Source of the DNA: Haloarcula sp. CBA1129 | Lineage (GTDB): Archaea > Halobacteriota > Halobacteria > Halobacteriales > Haloarculaceae | Assembly: GCF_008729015.1 (NCBI RefSeq) | Contig: NZ_RKSM01000001.1 | Span: forward strand, 2,666,001-2,730,000 | Direction of reading: 5' to 3' | Length of the DNA: 64,000 nucleotides | Notes under the pieces: model-generated | The model's input: only the letters and a program-made list of their open reading frames with translations | Told to the model about the DNA's origin: nothing | The model's database searches: none | Made by a program: the position numbers and the translations under genes | Part shown: piece after piece, positions 25,686 to 34,568 of the stretch | How positions within the stretch are numbered: position 1 is the stretch's first letter | Layout of the letters: each line of letters starts with the position of its first letter

Positions 25686-26828
25686 TCACAGCAGTCGACG
25701 CTTTAATCGGAGGGACAGTGAAATGTCCCGGTCGGTGTCACGGACACGTCGCTTGCTTGTCCCGAGCAACCCGATGACGAATGCCAGTACAGCCACAGTG
25801 AGCGCCGCATTAATCACGCCCAGTGCCACCAGTGGGTGAATATCATGCATTGCGATAATGACAGTCGGTGGCAGCAAAACGATGTATCGGTACTCAGAGA
25901 CGGTCACTACCTTCTGCTCGCCCCGTGGCGGTGCGGGCGTATACAGCGATGTTGAGGTCGTTTCTCCGCCGGGGACATCGAGCCACCGGTTCTCGATTGT
26001 CGTCTGACCGGACGCGTTAAACACGACGAGCATTGTCACCAGCGCGTCTTCGTTGTTGGCTACAAGCGTGGCTTCGACCGGCTCACCGGCGGGAATATTG
26101 TTTCCGGTTGCGATCTCACCGGCCGGGATCTGGTGGGTTGAGCTCGGGGCCACCATTGCGATGTTGGCCGGCACAATGATGATTGCGGTCAGAAAGAGCG
26201 CGGCGTACCGCGGATCAAAGGTATCCTGTCCGCGCGAACGTGCTCGTTCGCGTGAGGAGCCATTCACGATCCCACTGCCGATGCTTATTGCAAACAGTAT
26301 CACGCCGGAGACTAGCATCACAGAGCCCGCCTGCCAAGACTCGGCTGCCTGCTCTACTCCGAGGACCGTCGTAACCGCAGTCAGTATGTTCGTGACAACG
26401 ACACGGCCGGCGAGGATGGCCGTGCCGAGGTTCGGGATTGTCACCACCTGTCCGCCGGGCTGCCAAGCGACTGCGACGATCTGGCTGTCGGTCACTGGGG
26501 GTTCAGCCCCGTCCTGATCTGTGAACGGGTTTGCATCCCCCCGCGTAATGTATCCCCGCTCGGTTTCGCCGACGACGCGGTGTGTCGTCAACTCCCCACC
26601 GCGAATCTCCTGTGACTGGAAGACGATGACATCGCCCTGCTCAATGTCGCCTGCGACCTGCTCCGGAATCGCAACGAAGCCATCCCCCTCCTGAATCGTT
26701 GGCGACATACTTCCGGACACGACGAAGCTCAAAAGCACTGGCTGCCCGACCAGTGCGCCCACGATGAGTGTCAGGACCAACACGAATCCGGCGATTGTCA
26801 GCCCCCTCGTCACATATGTTCGGAGCAT
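25686..26828 (-). CDS. S26B signal peptidase (Sec11/SipW type) with C-terminal membrane extension
   Basis: The 380 residues have an N-terminal helix (10-30), then VVSGSMSPTI with nucleophile S40 and ELTTHRVVGE with H83, the Ser/His pair of archaeal-eukaryotic signal peptidases (no general-base Lys). After the catalytic domain come several more helices (about 135-160, 168-190, 210-228, 310-355) with an extracellular beta domain between them. The standard haloarchaeal Sec11 is shorter. It ends the cluster of DUF5305 and LamG genes, so it probably processes the SipW-type precursors nearby. Confidence 0.88.
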   Translation of the reverse strand: MLRTYVTRGLTIAGFVLVLTLIVGALVGQPVLLSFVVSGSMSPTIQEGDGFVAIPEQVAGDIEQGDVIVFQSQEIRGGELTTHRVVGETERGYITRGDANPFTDQDGAEPPVTDSQIVAVAWQPGGQVVTIPNLGTAILAGRVVVTNILTAVTTVLGVEQAAESWQAGSVMLVSGVILFAISIGSGIVNGSSRERARSRGQDTFDPRYAALFLTAIIIVPANIAMVAPSSTHQIPAGEIATGNNIPAGEPVEATLVANNEDALVTMLVVFNASGQTTIENRWLDVPGGETTSTSLYTPAPPRGEQKVVTVSEYRYIVLLPPTVIIAMHDIHPLVALGVINAALTVAVLAFVIGLLGTSKRRVRDTDRDISLSLRLKRRLL

Positions 26829-26863
26829 CCAGTGTATCGCTACGCGATGTAGACCAGCAGAAT

Positions 26864-26879
26864 ATAAATCGGTGTTGCT
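26864..26879 (-). promoter_or_regulatory. TATA-like promoter of the signal peptidase gene
   Basis: CCGATTTATATTCTGC on the minus strand, about 40-50 bases before the ATG at 26828, fits a short leader of about 15 bases. Confidence 0.5.
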
Positions 26880-26927
26880 CAGTCAAGCAGAGCGATCAGC
26901 AATTACAGGACGTGCTGGTCGATGGTG

Positions 26928-28160
26928 TCACCTGTCGTTCGAGTCGCGTGTGTCGCTTTCATCGGGATGTGTCCCACCAGCGCTCTCGGTCGAGTCACTG
27001 AACAGCAGGCTGGAAAGCGACGCTGTCCCTTGTTCTGTGTCTTCCGCGACAGGGTCTGTGTCGCCAGTCGCCGGTGACGCAAGCGGGTCGACGGCTGGCG
27101 GAGCCGTGTACGTATAGATTTCGCTGTCGACGAGGACGGCGTACCGCTCTCCGTCTTCGAGGACGCGCCTGTCGCTGTCGATAGCGATGTCGACGAGGTC
27201 GACCAGCGAGTCCGTCGGCACGGGCGTCCGGTCGTCGGCGTCCGGGATCCGTGCCGTCGAGATCCACTCGTCGAAATCGTCACGCGCACGCTCGAACTCG
27301 TTGCGCGCTCGCTCGCGGTCGGTGACTGCAAGCCAGCCACGCCACCGTGCCGTCCCGAGGAAAGCCATGGAGAGCAGTCCGAGCGCACAGAGTCCGGGCC
27401 CGCCGTACAGTTCCAGCCGTGTCGGCTCGATAGTCCGGGTCACCTGCTCGGTCGCCTCGTAGGAACTCGCGTCCTGCGTCGTCGTGCTAACGCGATAGAC
27501 ACTCCGGCCGGGCACGATCTCGATGCGGTCGGTGCGGGTGTCGGTGAACGTCTCCCCGTCGACCGACGACTCGACGGTCGTGTCGGCGACGAGCAACACC
27601 TCGGTCTGTCCGGGGGCAGCCCCGAGGTCGTTCTGTATCGCCTCTGTGCGGTTGAGAATCATCGGAATGTCGACATTGACGGTCGTTGCGGTCGCCCCGC
27701 CGTCCTCGGTTTCGACGCTCTCAATCGTCTCAAGCGAGTCGCGTGTCTCCCAGTGGACCACCTGATTCCCGTTCCGCTCCTCGACCGCACGGATGACCAG
27801 CGACAGGTCCGTCGAGGTGACTGCCGGGTTCCCGTCGGTGTTGTCGTGTGAGACCGTGTACGTGCCCTCAAGCTCGGGCGACGCCGTCGTGAAATACAGC
27901 GACCGGTTGGTGAGTTCCTCGCCCGCGCTGAACACCTCTGTGTCACGCGTCACTGTCGCGCCGTGTTCGAACTCGCTTTCCACCGTCCACGTCCCAGTCG
28001 TTTGCTGTTCGACGACCGTTTCCGCGCCGTCGACGTGGCTGTCGTACGTGACGTAGCCGCCAGCGAGCGCTAATCCAAGTGCAACGAGTAGTACGAGTAC
28101 AAACCAGCGGTTGAGAGCGGAGCGGACAGACACTGAAAGTAGATTATTCATTTTCACCAT
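26928..28160 (-). CDS. DUF5305 membrane protein
   Basis: The 410 residues from MVKMNNLL start with a transmembrane helix (about 20-40), an extracellular beta domain (QQTTGTWTVESEFEHGATVTRDTEVFSAGEELTNRSLYF, SPELEGTYTVS), a second helix (about 258-278) and a cytoplasmic acidic tail with an EIYTYTAP motif. I recognise the extracellular part as DUF5305, which recurs beside SipW-type signal peptidases in haloarchaea. The ATG at 28160 is chosen over a TTG at 28181 and an ATG at 28151. It probably assembles or anchors the secreted partners. Confidence 0.8.
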   Translation of the reverse strand: MVKMNNLLSVSVRSALNRWFVLVLLVALGLALAGGYVTYDSHVDGAETVVEQQTTGTWTVESEFEHGATVTRDTEVFSAGEELTNRSLYFTTASPELEGTYTVSHDNTDGNPAVTSTDLSLVIRAVEERNGNQVVHWETRDSLETIESVETEDGGATATTVNVDIPMILNRTEAIQNDLGAAPGQTEVLLVADTTVESSVDGETFTDTRTDRIEIVPGRSVYRVSTTTQDASSYEATEQVTRTIEPTRLELYGGPGLCALGLLSMAFLGTARWRGWLAVTDRERARNEFERARDDFDEWISTARIPDADDRTPVPTDSLVDLVDIAIDSDRRVLEDGERYAVLVDSEIYTYTAPPAVDPLASPATGDTDPVAEDTEQGTASLSSLLFSDSTESAGGTHPDESDTRDSNDR

Positions 28161-28326
28161 CCCCAGTAATCTGCGATACAATGTGCCACTAACACTATCG
28201 AGACCGTCACACCAGCGTTTTTTGCTTCATTTGGTTCGCTGTTGGCCATATTGTTCGTTGCACGCGCCACGTCAAGATGTGGAGCAGATACCGCTGTGGT
28301 TTTTCCGATAGGCACAGTCACAGAAT

Positions 28327-29619
28327 TCACCCACCGATGCTACCGCCATCGCCGTCTTTACTTGTCTCGTAGAGACTTTTCACCTGCTCGGTGGTGAGCG
28401 CAGTGTCGTAGGCTTTTGGCTCGTCCATGAGGCCATTGAACGGAAAAATGAGGTTGTCATCATCGTCGATCCCGTTGCCGATCCGGAGTGGTTCATCGGA
28501 TCCAATCGGATCACCCAGTTCGTTCTTGTACCTTCTCCTTTCAGTCCCATTGAGATACACTCTATCTTCCACTTCGTCATTTTCTGATCTGTGGGTCCAG
28601 ACAACATGGGACCACTGATTTGAGGCCACCGAGACGTCCGTAGTTATGTATTTCCCAGTCTGCTTCGCAGTTTCTATCCCGAGGTTATCGCTTCCTGTGA
28701 GAAAGAACTGGTACCCCTTTTCGGTACCAGAATCCCATTTACTGAACAGTCGTGCGAAGTTATTCTGCCCTGTTGAATATATCCAAACCGAAAGTGAGAA
28801 GCCACCAGTAAAGTCCAGTTGGTCAGAGTCGCCTGCAGTGAGAACACTAGTATTAGAGCTGTACTCGCCTCCAAAACCGAGGACTGAGCCACGCGTTTCA
28901 TCTGTTTCCTTGATAGGTTCATAGTCGTAGTCTCGGCGGAATTCGAACTTCCGGCGGCAGAAAACAAACCCTGAGAAGTCCCGCTCTCTGTAAACATTAT
29001 TCCCACTCCATATATCCGTGGTAAGAGTTCCGTCGTCGGCGTTATCGTCACACGGACTTGGGTTTCGAACCGTAGCGAAGTCCCAGTACGAAAGCCGCGG
29101 GTCGTCGTAGGTAACGGTAGATGCCCGTTCGAGCGTTACTTTTTGATTGTCGTTTTTGGTAGCAACGGAGACATCCAGAGTGACGTCGTACGTGCTGTTG
29201 TCAGAGTCGGCAGGCGCTGACGAGAGCGTGTCAAGGGTTGCTTTGATACTCTCGGTAGATTCTGTCGCGATCGTATCTGGGATGTCGAGAATATTGTTGG
29301 GACCTCCTTTGAACAGCGTGTCGGGCTGAACGATGTTCCCATTACTATCTTTAATCTCAACATTCGCCGATACGTCGTTGATATTTACGCCCAAGTTGTT
29401 TGTCAGTTCGATCAGTGACACTGTCTCCCCGGGTCCTCCGCTGGAAGTTTTTGTCTCAACTCCGACAAGGGGACCACTGGAACTGTCGTCAGCCGTCGTG
29501 TCGATGTTTACCTGACGGTCAGCAGTCACGTCTGTGAACCCGCCAGTCCCCCACGTAAGGAGCCCGGCGCCGCTACCCATAAGCGCGAGTGCACTCCGGC
29601 GAGTCCACTCCTTGCTCAT
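28327..29619 (-). CDS. Secreted LamG/concanavalin-like domain protein with SipW-type N-terminus
   Basis: The 430 residues start with TRRSALALMGSGAGLLTWGTGGFTDVTADRQVNI. This has the same R-R, Gly-rich, G-F-x-x-V-x-A-x-R pattern as the DUF1102-like proteins nearby and is probably cleaved by the local signal peptidase. Residues 45-165 form an Ig-like beta domain. About 230-420 is a LamG/pentraxin-type lectin sandwich (GFSLSVWIYSTGQNNFARLFSKWDSG, WSHVVWTHR, VYLNG, LMDEPKAYDTALT). Codon and base composition is visibly more AT-rich than its neighbours. It overlaps the upstream regulator gene by 4 bases (ATGA). Confidence 0.8.
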   Translation of the reverse strand: MSKEWTRRSALALMGSGAGLLTWGTGGFTDVTADRQVNIDTTADDSSSGPLVGVETKTSSGGPGETVSLIELTNNLGVNINDVSANVEIKDSNGNIVQPDTLFKGGPNNILDIPDTIATESTESIKATLDTLSSAPADSDNSTYDVTLDVSVATKNDNQKVTLERASTVTYDDPRLSYWDFATVRNPSPCDDNADDGTLTTDIWSGNNVYRERDFSGFVFCRRKFEFRRDYDYEPIKETDETRGSVLGFGGEYSSNTSVLTAGDSDQLDFTGGFSLSVWIYSTGQNNFARLFSKWDSGTEKGYQFFLTGSDNLGIETAKQTGKYITTDVSVASNQWSHVVWTHRSENDEVEDRVYLNGTERRRYKNELGDPIGSDEPLRIGNGIDDDDNLIFPFNGLMDEPKAYDTALTTEQVKSLYETSKDGDGGSIGG

Positions 29620-30185
29620 GTTTCAACGTCCGGTGGCTTCCTGCCGGCTCCCAGACGGAGCTGCCGACTCTGCCAGACGTGATACAGCCCGGAGCAGAGG
29701 AACAGCGCGACGACGAGGGCCGCCCACGCGAGGTCGGGCACGCTTGCCGGAAACACGCCCAGCCCGGCCGCGCCGACGACAGCACCTGAGAGGACTGCCA
29801 GCCCGAGGTAGTACTGTCCCCACGGGATGGAGTCCTCCGGCACGACATCCATGTACACGTCGAGATCCGCCGCCTGCTCGGTCAGCGTAACCGTGCCGTT
29901 GTCGTAGTCGATTACGCCCGCGCGGTCCATCGCGGGCAAGTGCGTCTGTTGCATCGACGTGTACACGCGATGGCGCTCGTCGGACGTAATCTCACTCTGC
30001 GCTTTCCCGTTTTCCCACGCCGCCACCTGCTCTGCGATATCCGACAACTCAGACGCACCGTCCGTCTGCTTCGCTACGTGGAGCGCGTATCGCCGGCGGT
30101 GATTACTGAGTAATTCAAACACCTTGTCCCGCGTAATCGCGTTACCAGCCCCTGTCTGGTCGCTTTGCTTCCCACCCACAGCCAT
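29616..30185 (-). CDS. Membrane-bound winged-helix regulator (DUF7344-like)
   Basis: The 189 residues have an N-terminal winged helix, ITRDKVFELLSNHRRRYALHVAKQTDGASELSDIAEQVA and DERHRVYTSMQQTHLPAMDRAGVIDYD, common in haloarchaeal regulators. Two C-terminal helices follow (about 127-145, 150-168). It begins the operon with the LamG gene, overlapping it in ATGA. A TATA-like CTTTTTATACTATAA (30215-30201) puts the transcript start at the ATG, a leaderless mRNA. It is likely to control the secretion locus, by inference. Confidence 0.8.
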   Translation of the reverse strand: MAVGGKQSDQTGAGNAITRDKVFELLSNHRRRYALHVAKQTDGASELSDIAEQVAAWENGKAQSEITSDERHRVYTSMQQTHLPAMDRAGVIDYDNGTVTLTEQAADLDVYMDVVPEDSIPWGQYYLGLAVLSGAVVGAAGLGVFPASVPDLAWAALVVALFLCSGLYHVWQSRQLRLGAGRKPPDVET

Positions 30186-30199
30186 TAGCTATTGGTTTG

Positions 30200-30216
30200 T
30201 TTATAGTATAAAAAGT
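30200..30216 (-). promoter_or_regulatory. TATA box of the regulator-LamG operon
   Basis: CTTTTTATACTATAA centred about 24 bases before the ATG at 30185. The 297-bp region 30186-30482 holds this promoter and otherwise AT-rich sequence with no gene seen. Confidence 0.6.
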
Positions 30217-30482
30217 CTTCTGGAGTGTCACTGGTAACAAAGCTGTATGTATGCTGGAAAGCTAGCAGATAGGGTCTGCCATTGAATGCTTCAAACATGG
30301 TGTTTACAGACTGCTATTTAGAGCTATACTGGGGGAACAATAGATTGATCGGCGTTTCATCGCGCTCTGCCAGCGATTACCCCGTAAAGCTACGCCACGG
30401 TGTGCCAGTCACAGCGGGCACAAGGATCTAACTGCTTGCCCGTGCTGTCGGGTCCAGTCCGCCAAGCACGTGTTACATTCGA

Positions 30483-31148
30483 TTACTGTTCTGCAATGCG
30501 AATATCGAGGTCTTCGCTCTTACCCGAACTTTCTGTCGCAACTTCGGCATCACTCGAAGTGCTGCTTTGGGAGACCGAGACGGTTGCGCCGTTGCTAACC
30601 GATTCTCCACCGACTTTGGTAAGCACATCGCCGCCATTGCTTTCCCCGAACGTAACCTCGAACGTGCTGCCGTTACTGTTTGCCACAAATTCAAAGAGCC
30701 CGTTGTATCCGAGCGTCGAGTTCGGCGGGAGACCGTTCTCTTCGCCAAAGACGATCGTTACGTCGTTGGCGACAAGGCTCACGTACTCGTGGCTCACGTT
30801 GTCGTATGTTCCATCCGTACCAGGGTTCGCTCCGTCCGAAGCCCCCGGATTAGCGGGAAACAGGCTGGTCGCCTCAGCAGAGTTGCCCTCGGGCCCCTTG
30901 ACTGAGACATCAGCTGACGACGTGTCAACGAGTACGTCGACAGCGTTGTCGGTGATCGTCGCCGCAATCTCGTCTTCGGTAGATTGGTCTGCACCTTCTA
31001 CGAGGCCGTTTGTACCACTATCTGCACCGAAAACATTCACCTCTACTGAACGTGTCGCGCTAACGCTCGTAAATGCGCCCGACCCAAAGAGCGCCCCACC
31101 ACTGATTGCCAGTCCACCGAGTCCCGTAAGTACGTTTCTGCGATTCAT
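30483..31148 (-). CDS. Secreted DUF1102-like protein with SipW-type signal
   Basis: The 221 residues start MNRRNVLTGLGGLAISGGALFGSGAFTSVSATRSVEVNV, matching the SipW-associated signal pattern (RR near the start, GSGAF..V.A.R after the hydrophobic stretch). The mature part is acidic and Ser/Gly/Asn-rich, predicted as beta strands (DVLVDTSSADVSVKG; YVSLVANDVTIVFG; FEFVANSNGSTFEVTFG). It could be a TasA-like fibre subunit. It is divergently paired with the related gene at 31326 across a palindromic region. Confidence 0.8.
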   Translation of the reverse strand: MNRRNVLTGLGGLAISGGALFGSGAFTSVSATRSVEVNVFGADSGTNGLVEGADQSTEDEIAATITDNAVDVLVDTSSADVSVKGPEGNSAEATSLFPANPGASDGANPGTDGTYDNVSHEYVSLVANDVTIVFGEENGLPPNSTLGYNGLFEFVANSNGSTFEVTFGESNGGDVLTKVGGESVSNGATVSVSQSSTSSDAEVATESSGKSEDLDIRIAEQ

Positions 31149-31220
31149 AGTTGTAGTTAGTCAGCACGTTATGGCCGTGCCGTACCACCTACAACATCTT
31201 CCGGGGACTTACTATTGGGC

Positions 31221-31284
31221 TGCTTGAGGCCCGTTATAGCCGTGCTTGAGGCGTTAATGGACTGCATTAACCACGCTCAGGCAC
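31221..31284. promoter_or_regulatory. Direct repeats and imperfect palindrome in divergent promoter
   Basis: TGCTTGAGGCCCGTTA (31221-31236) is repeated as TGCTTGAGGCGTTA (31243-31256), 22 bp apart. The second copy forms the left arm of an inverted repeat, GTGCTTGAGGCGTTAATG (31242-31259) against CATTAACCACGCTCAGGCAC (31265-31284). It lies between two divergent secreted-protein genes. Confidence 0.55.
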
Positions 31285-31325
31285 GTCAATAGTAACTGGT
31301 GGACTAGCGTTGTGTAACACAACAG

Positions 31326-31913
31326 ATGAGACTAAACCGACGAAGTGTCCTGCTTGGGCTCGGGACAATCAGTGCGACTGTCGGCGGCGCGTTTGGCTCT
31401 GGCGCGTTCTCCTCAGTCGAAGCGACGCGGACAGTTGACCTCAATACTTCTGATGATTCAGATGCGCTTCTGGGCTTCGAACCAAACACCTCGAACGGGG
31501 ACCCGAACAACATAATTAACACAGAAGATACAGCTGATGATACAGCAACTGATGGCGGTGACTCTGTAATCAAACTTCAACAGAAGGACCTCAATCAGAA
31601 CGCGACAACCAAGTTTAACGACGCTCTAAAGGTGGTCAACAGGGGAGACAAGGATGTCGGTGTCTCGGTAGACAATACGGATAATACGAGTCTCATTGGG
31701 GATGGAAAGCTTCTGGATATACGGCACGATGGAAGCTCTATCGTCGGTAACGGTGATCCCGCACGCGGATACGCTGCGGACCTTGCGTCCGGAGAAAACA
31801 ATCCCAGCATCGCCCTCACGATTGTTATCGATTTACAGGACAACGCTGACGAAAACATAGACAACGTTAGTGAGGTCGTTTTCGCGGCCCGGCAGAAGGA
31901 TTACAACGCATAA
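31326..31913 (+). CDS. Secreted DUF1102-like protein with SipW-type signal
   Basis: The 195 residues begin MRLNRRSVLLGLGTISATVGGAFGSGAFSSVEATRTVDLNT, nearly the same signal as the divergent gene. The mature part is Asp/Asn-rich with alternating strands (IKLQQKDLNQNATTKFNDALKVVNRGDKDVGVSV; PSIALTIVIDL). Predicted to be extracellular and cleaved before a beta-sandwich, as in TasA/camelysin-type proteins. It is followed after 80 bp by a related membrane protein gene on the same strand. Confidence 0.8.
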   Translation: MRLNRRSVLLGLGTISATVGGAFGSGAFSSVEATRTVDLNTSDDSDALLGFEPNTSNGDPNNIINTEDTADDTATDGGDSVIKLQQKDLNQNATTKFNDALKVVNRGDKDVGVSVDNTDNTSLIGDGKLLDIRHDGSSIVGNGDPARGYAADLASGENNPSIALTIVIDLQDNADENIDNVSEVVFAARQKDYNA

Positions 31914-31993
31914 CCGCTCCGATAATGATCGCTATACTGGAACAGGGTATCACTAGCCGACAACACTCTGGCTGAATTTCTCCAAGCTACGAC

Positions 31994-33202
31994 ATGAAGT
32001 GGTACTTCGCCCTTGGGCTCGCGTTCATCGTCTGCGGGACAGTCATGTCCACGGGCGCGGCCCCGCTTTCCGAGCCAGTCGACGACCTCGCCCCGGAGGC
32101 GGACACCGGAGTTGCGCTGGCCCCGGCTGACACGCCCAACGGCGACCGCTACGCGTCGTTCGACAGTAACGGCGAGCTTGTCATCTCTATTGACGTTATT
32201 TCCAGCACCAAGACGATATTCGACGACGTGTTCGTCGTCGGTTTTTCCGGCGTCACCGGAAGCGACGAGGCGGCGACGCTCCGGATCGAACACGATAGCG
32301 AGTGGCTAGACATATACAGGAATACTGATGCAGGCTCACGCGAGTCGGTCGATGAGGCGAGTAACACGCTTACACTTGACCCGGGCGAGCAAGCAACGCT
32401 CGGGTTCACTGTGACGACAGACGCGAACAGTCCGCCATCCCTCTCCGAAACAGTGACCTACACGATGGAGGTTCCGGATGGTGAGTCAACCACTGGAGGG
32501 GGTAGCGGCGGTGGAAGCAGTGGAGGCGGTAGTGTGGGCGGTGGTGGCGCTGGTGGCGGCGACGACACCAATGCAAGCGATGGAAATGGTACTGACGGCG
32601 GGGGCGGCGTTAGCCCAGAGACAGTGACACCGGCTGACGAGCCGACCGAAACGCCCGCTAGTGAAGGAGGTAGTGGCAGTGGTGCTAACGTCGAGACATC
32701 GACCGACGAACAGACTGAGTCGTCTACCGACAGCGAAGAAGAAACCGAAACAGTGGCCGGCGGCGGGGCCGAACCCGCGCCACCAGCACCCGAAGGCCAG
32801 CAGTCGACCGAGCCGAGCGGATTTATATTCGAGTTCGGCCCGGCGTTCGGCATCGGCTGGGGACCGTGGGCGCTCATCACTGGCCTGCTCGCCGTAGTGA
32901 CGAACTACTTCGTGCAGACGCGATATCATGATGTCCTCCCGGTGCTCCAGACGCAACCGAGCGATCGCCGTCGCCGGTTCCGCCGTGTCGCTGTCCGCGA
33001 AGCGACAATCGGCCTTGCCGGAACCGTACTCACGGTGCTTGTCGTGCCGGTGGCTTCAAGCGCTGGCTTCGGCCCAGTCTCGCAGCTGGCTACGGCACTA
33101 GCGTTCTCTGCTGCAGTCGGCACGGTAACCGGGTACCGGCTGGTCCCAGAACTCGATACGACGTCCAAATCACATGCCACTGACCGCGGCACCGAAGAGT
33201 AG
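31994..33202 (+). CDS. DUF1102-type domain protein with Gly/Ser linker and two membrane helices
   Basis: The 402 residues have a signal peptide (1-22), a beta domain (about 45-165, with GELVISIDVISSTKTIFDDVFVVG and LDPGEQATLGFTVTTDA), and a long Gly/Ser and then Thr/Glu-rich disordered spacer (about 170-270). Two to three C-terminal hydrophobic helices follow (about 283-305, 338-355, 360-378). It could hold the secreted fibre to the membrane through a flexible spacer spanning the S-layer gap. That is inference from architecture and neighbours. Confidence 0.78.
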   Translation: MKWYFALGLAFIVCGTVMSTGAAPLSEPVDDLAPEADTGVALAPADTPNGDRYASFDSNGELVISIDVISSTKTIFDDVFVVGFSGVTGSDEAATLRIEHDSEWLDIYRNTDAGSRESVDEASNTLTLDPGEQATLGFTVTTDANSPPSLSETVTYTMEVPDGESTTGGGSGGGSSGGGSVGGGGAGGGDDTNASDGNGTDGGGGVSPETVTPADEPTETPASEGGSGSGANVETSTDEQTESSTDSEEETETVAGGGAEPAPPAPEGQQSTEPSGFIFEFGPAFGIGWGPWALITGLLAVVTNYFVQTRYHDVLPVLQTQPSDRRRRFRRVAVREATIGLAGTVLTVLVVPVASSAGFGPVSQLATALAFSAAVGTVTGYRLVPELDTTSKSHATDRGTEE

Positions 33203-33498
33203 TAAAACACCATGGTCAGTCGGTATCTTATACTGTCTGCTGTTCCTTCACCACGATATTCGCTACGCTAGTGACACGTTCATCCATTTCGGATTCGGAC
33301 ACTGATTACGAATGTTGGATTGTCCGCCCTTACGACCCAACACTATATCTTCTGAGTGTGCTGAGCGGTCGTCGCAGCAGTTCCGGATGTTTGTCTTCAC
33401 GGCCTTCCTTACACGTTTCCTCCCGTTCTTTCGTACCGAATCTCGCAATTGCTAGGCCCTCTGTAACGTTCGGTTCATCCGGCGTTATTATGGTTTGT
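33203..33498. other. AT-richer intergenic before the insertion sequence
   Basis: No gene or RNA is recognised in these 296 bp. A short minus-strand frame rich in Arg, Cys and Asn is not convincing as protein. The composition is lower in GC than the surroundings, in keeping with an accessory junction. Confidence 0.5.
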
Positions 33499-34568
33499 CG
33501 AGGGTGTCATAGAACGAGTAGCACACCAAAGAGCAGGGTGAACGCTGAGGTGGATGAGTCCAGCGACCCTGCAAGATGATCCTTCGGTAGAGTCGTTCTT
33601 CAATGTCGTGGAGACGGAAACGTTAGCGTTGTTTGAGCACCTCTCCTTCGAGTTTCTCGAAGGGTTCGACGTGTTCGCCCCGGCAAAGACGGGGCGAACA
33701 CGAGACCACGAACCACCAGAGCTGATGCGTGGCTTTCTCCACTGCTACTACAAGGACATTTACGGCATTCGTCCGGTTGAGCGGGAGCTTCGGAACACGG
33801 TTGTTTGGCTGAGCTGTGGCTTCGATCGACCGCCGTCGAGAGACGCGGTCGATCGCTTTCTCACCGACCTCGAACACGTCGTCAACGAGGTCTTTGACCG
33901 ACTCGTCGAGCAGGCCGCCCGACGCGGCCTGCTCGACTTGACCTACTGTATCGATTCAACCGACGTGAGGGCGATGCCCACCGATCCAGACGCGTCGAAG
34001 TGCTACGATCCAACCGACGACGAGTACTACTACGGCTACGGTTGCACGATCGTCTCGACCGGGCAAAAGATCCCGATTGCAGCCGAGTTCACCGAGAGCA
34101 AACAAGCACCGGAAGAGACGGCGATGCGCGTCACACGTGACGCGCTCGCCGTTGAGCAACCAATCTGGATGGTTGGTGACAGCGCCTACGACACGCTCGA
34201 CTGGCACGACCACCTGCTGACCGCAGGGGTCGTGCCAGTCGCTCCGTACAACGCGCGAAACACTGATGACCCGAAAGACATCGAGTACAGGATCGAAGAC
34301 CGCATCGAGGAACACAGTGAGGGCGTCCAGCTGAAGCAATCAATCCTAGACGAGACGTACAACCGCCGTACTGGCGTCGAACGAACCAACGAATCAGTGA
34401 AGGACTGCGGCCTCGGGCGAACGCACGCCCGAGGCCGCGTCCACGCACGATCGCAGGTGTTTCTTGCTCTGTGCCTTCGCCTCGTCGTCGCTATCACCAA
34501 CTACGAACGCGGAGACAATCCGGGAAGCACGATCATCACGGTGTGACAAGAGTTCTATGACACCCTCG
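33499..34568 (+). mobile_element. Intact insertion sequence with 17-bp terminal repeats and 5-bp target duplication
   Basis: CGAGGGTGTCATAGAAC (33499-33515) is perfectly inverted at 34552-34568. TTTGT directly flanks both ends (33494-33498 and 34569-34573), a 5-bp target duplication. One uninterrupted DDE transposase gene fills the 1070-bp element. The intact ends and duplication indicate a recent insertion. I cannot name the ISH type. Confidence 0.92.
33554..34546 (+). CDS. IS4/IS5-superfamily DDE transposase
   Basis: The 330 residues carry catalytic residues D134 (LTYCIDSTDVRA), D209 (WMVGDSAYD) and E276 in the YNRRTGVERTNESVKD motif (Y-(2)-R-(3)-E-(6)-K). This marks the IS4/IS5 DDE superfamily. 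The N-terminal region has the helical PVERELRNTVVWLSCGFDRPPSRDAVDRFL segment for end binding. The ATG is at 33554, 38 bp inside the left terminal repeat. The frame is intact, so the element is probably active. Confidence 0.9.
   Translation: MSPATLQDDPSVESFFNVVETETLALFEHLSFEFLEGFDVFAPAKTGRTRDHEPPELMRGFLHCYYKDIYGIRPVERELRNTVVWLSCGFDRPPSRDAVDRFLTDLEHVVNEVFDRLVEQAARRGLLDLTYCIDSTDVRAMPTDPDASKCYDPTDDEYYYGYGCTIVSTGQKIPIAAEFTESKQAPEETAMRVTRDALAVEQPIWMVGDSAYDTLDWHDHLLTAGVVPVAPYNARNTDDPKDIEYRIEDRIEEHSEGVQLKQSILDETYNRRTGVERTNESVKDCGLGRTHARGRVHARSQVFLALCLRLVVAITNYERGDNPGSTIITV

Noticed and set aside
33263-33448. Basic 61-codon minus-strand frame before the insertion sequence
   Set aside because: No start signals, no membrane or domain pattern, and low similarity to protein composition of this genome.
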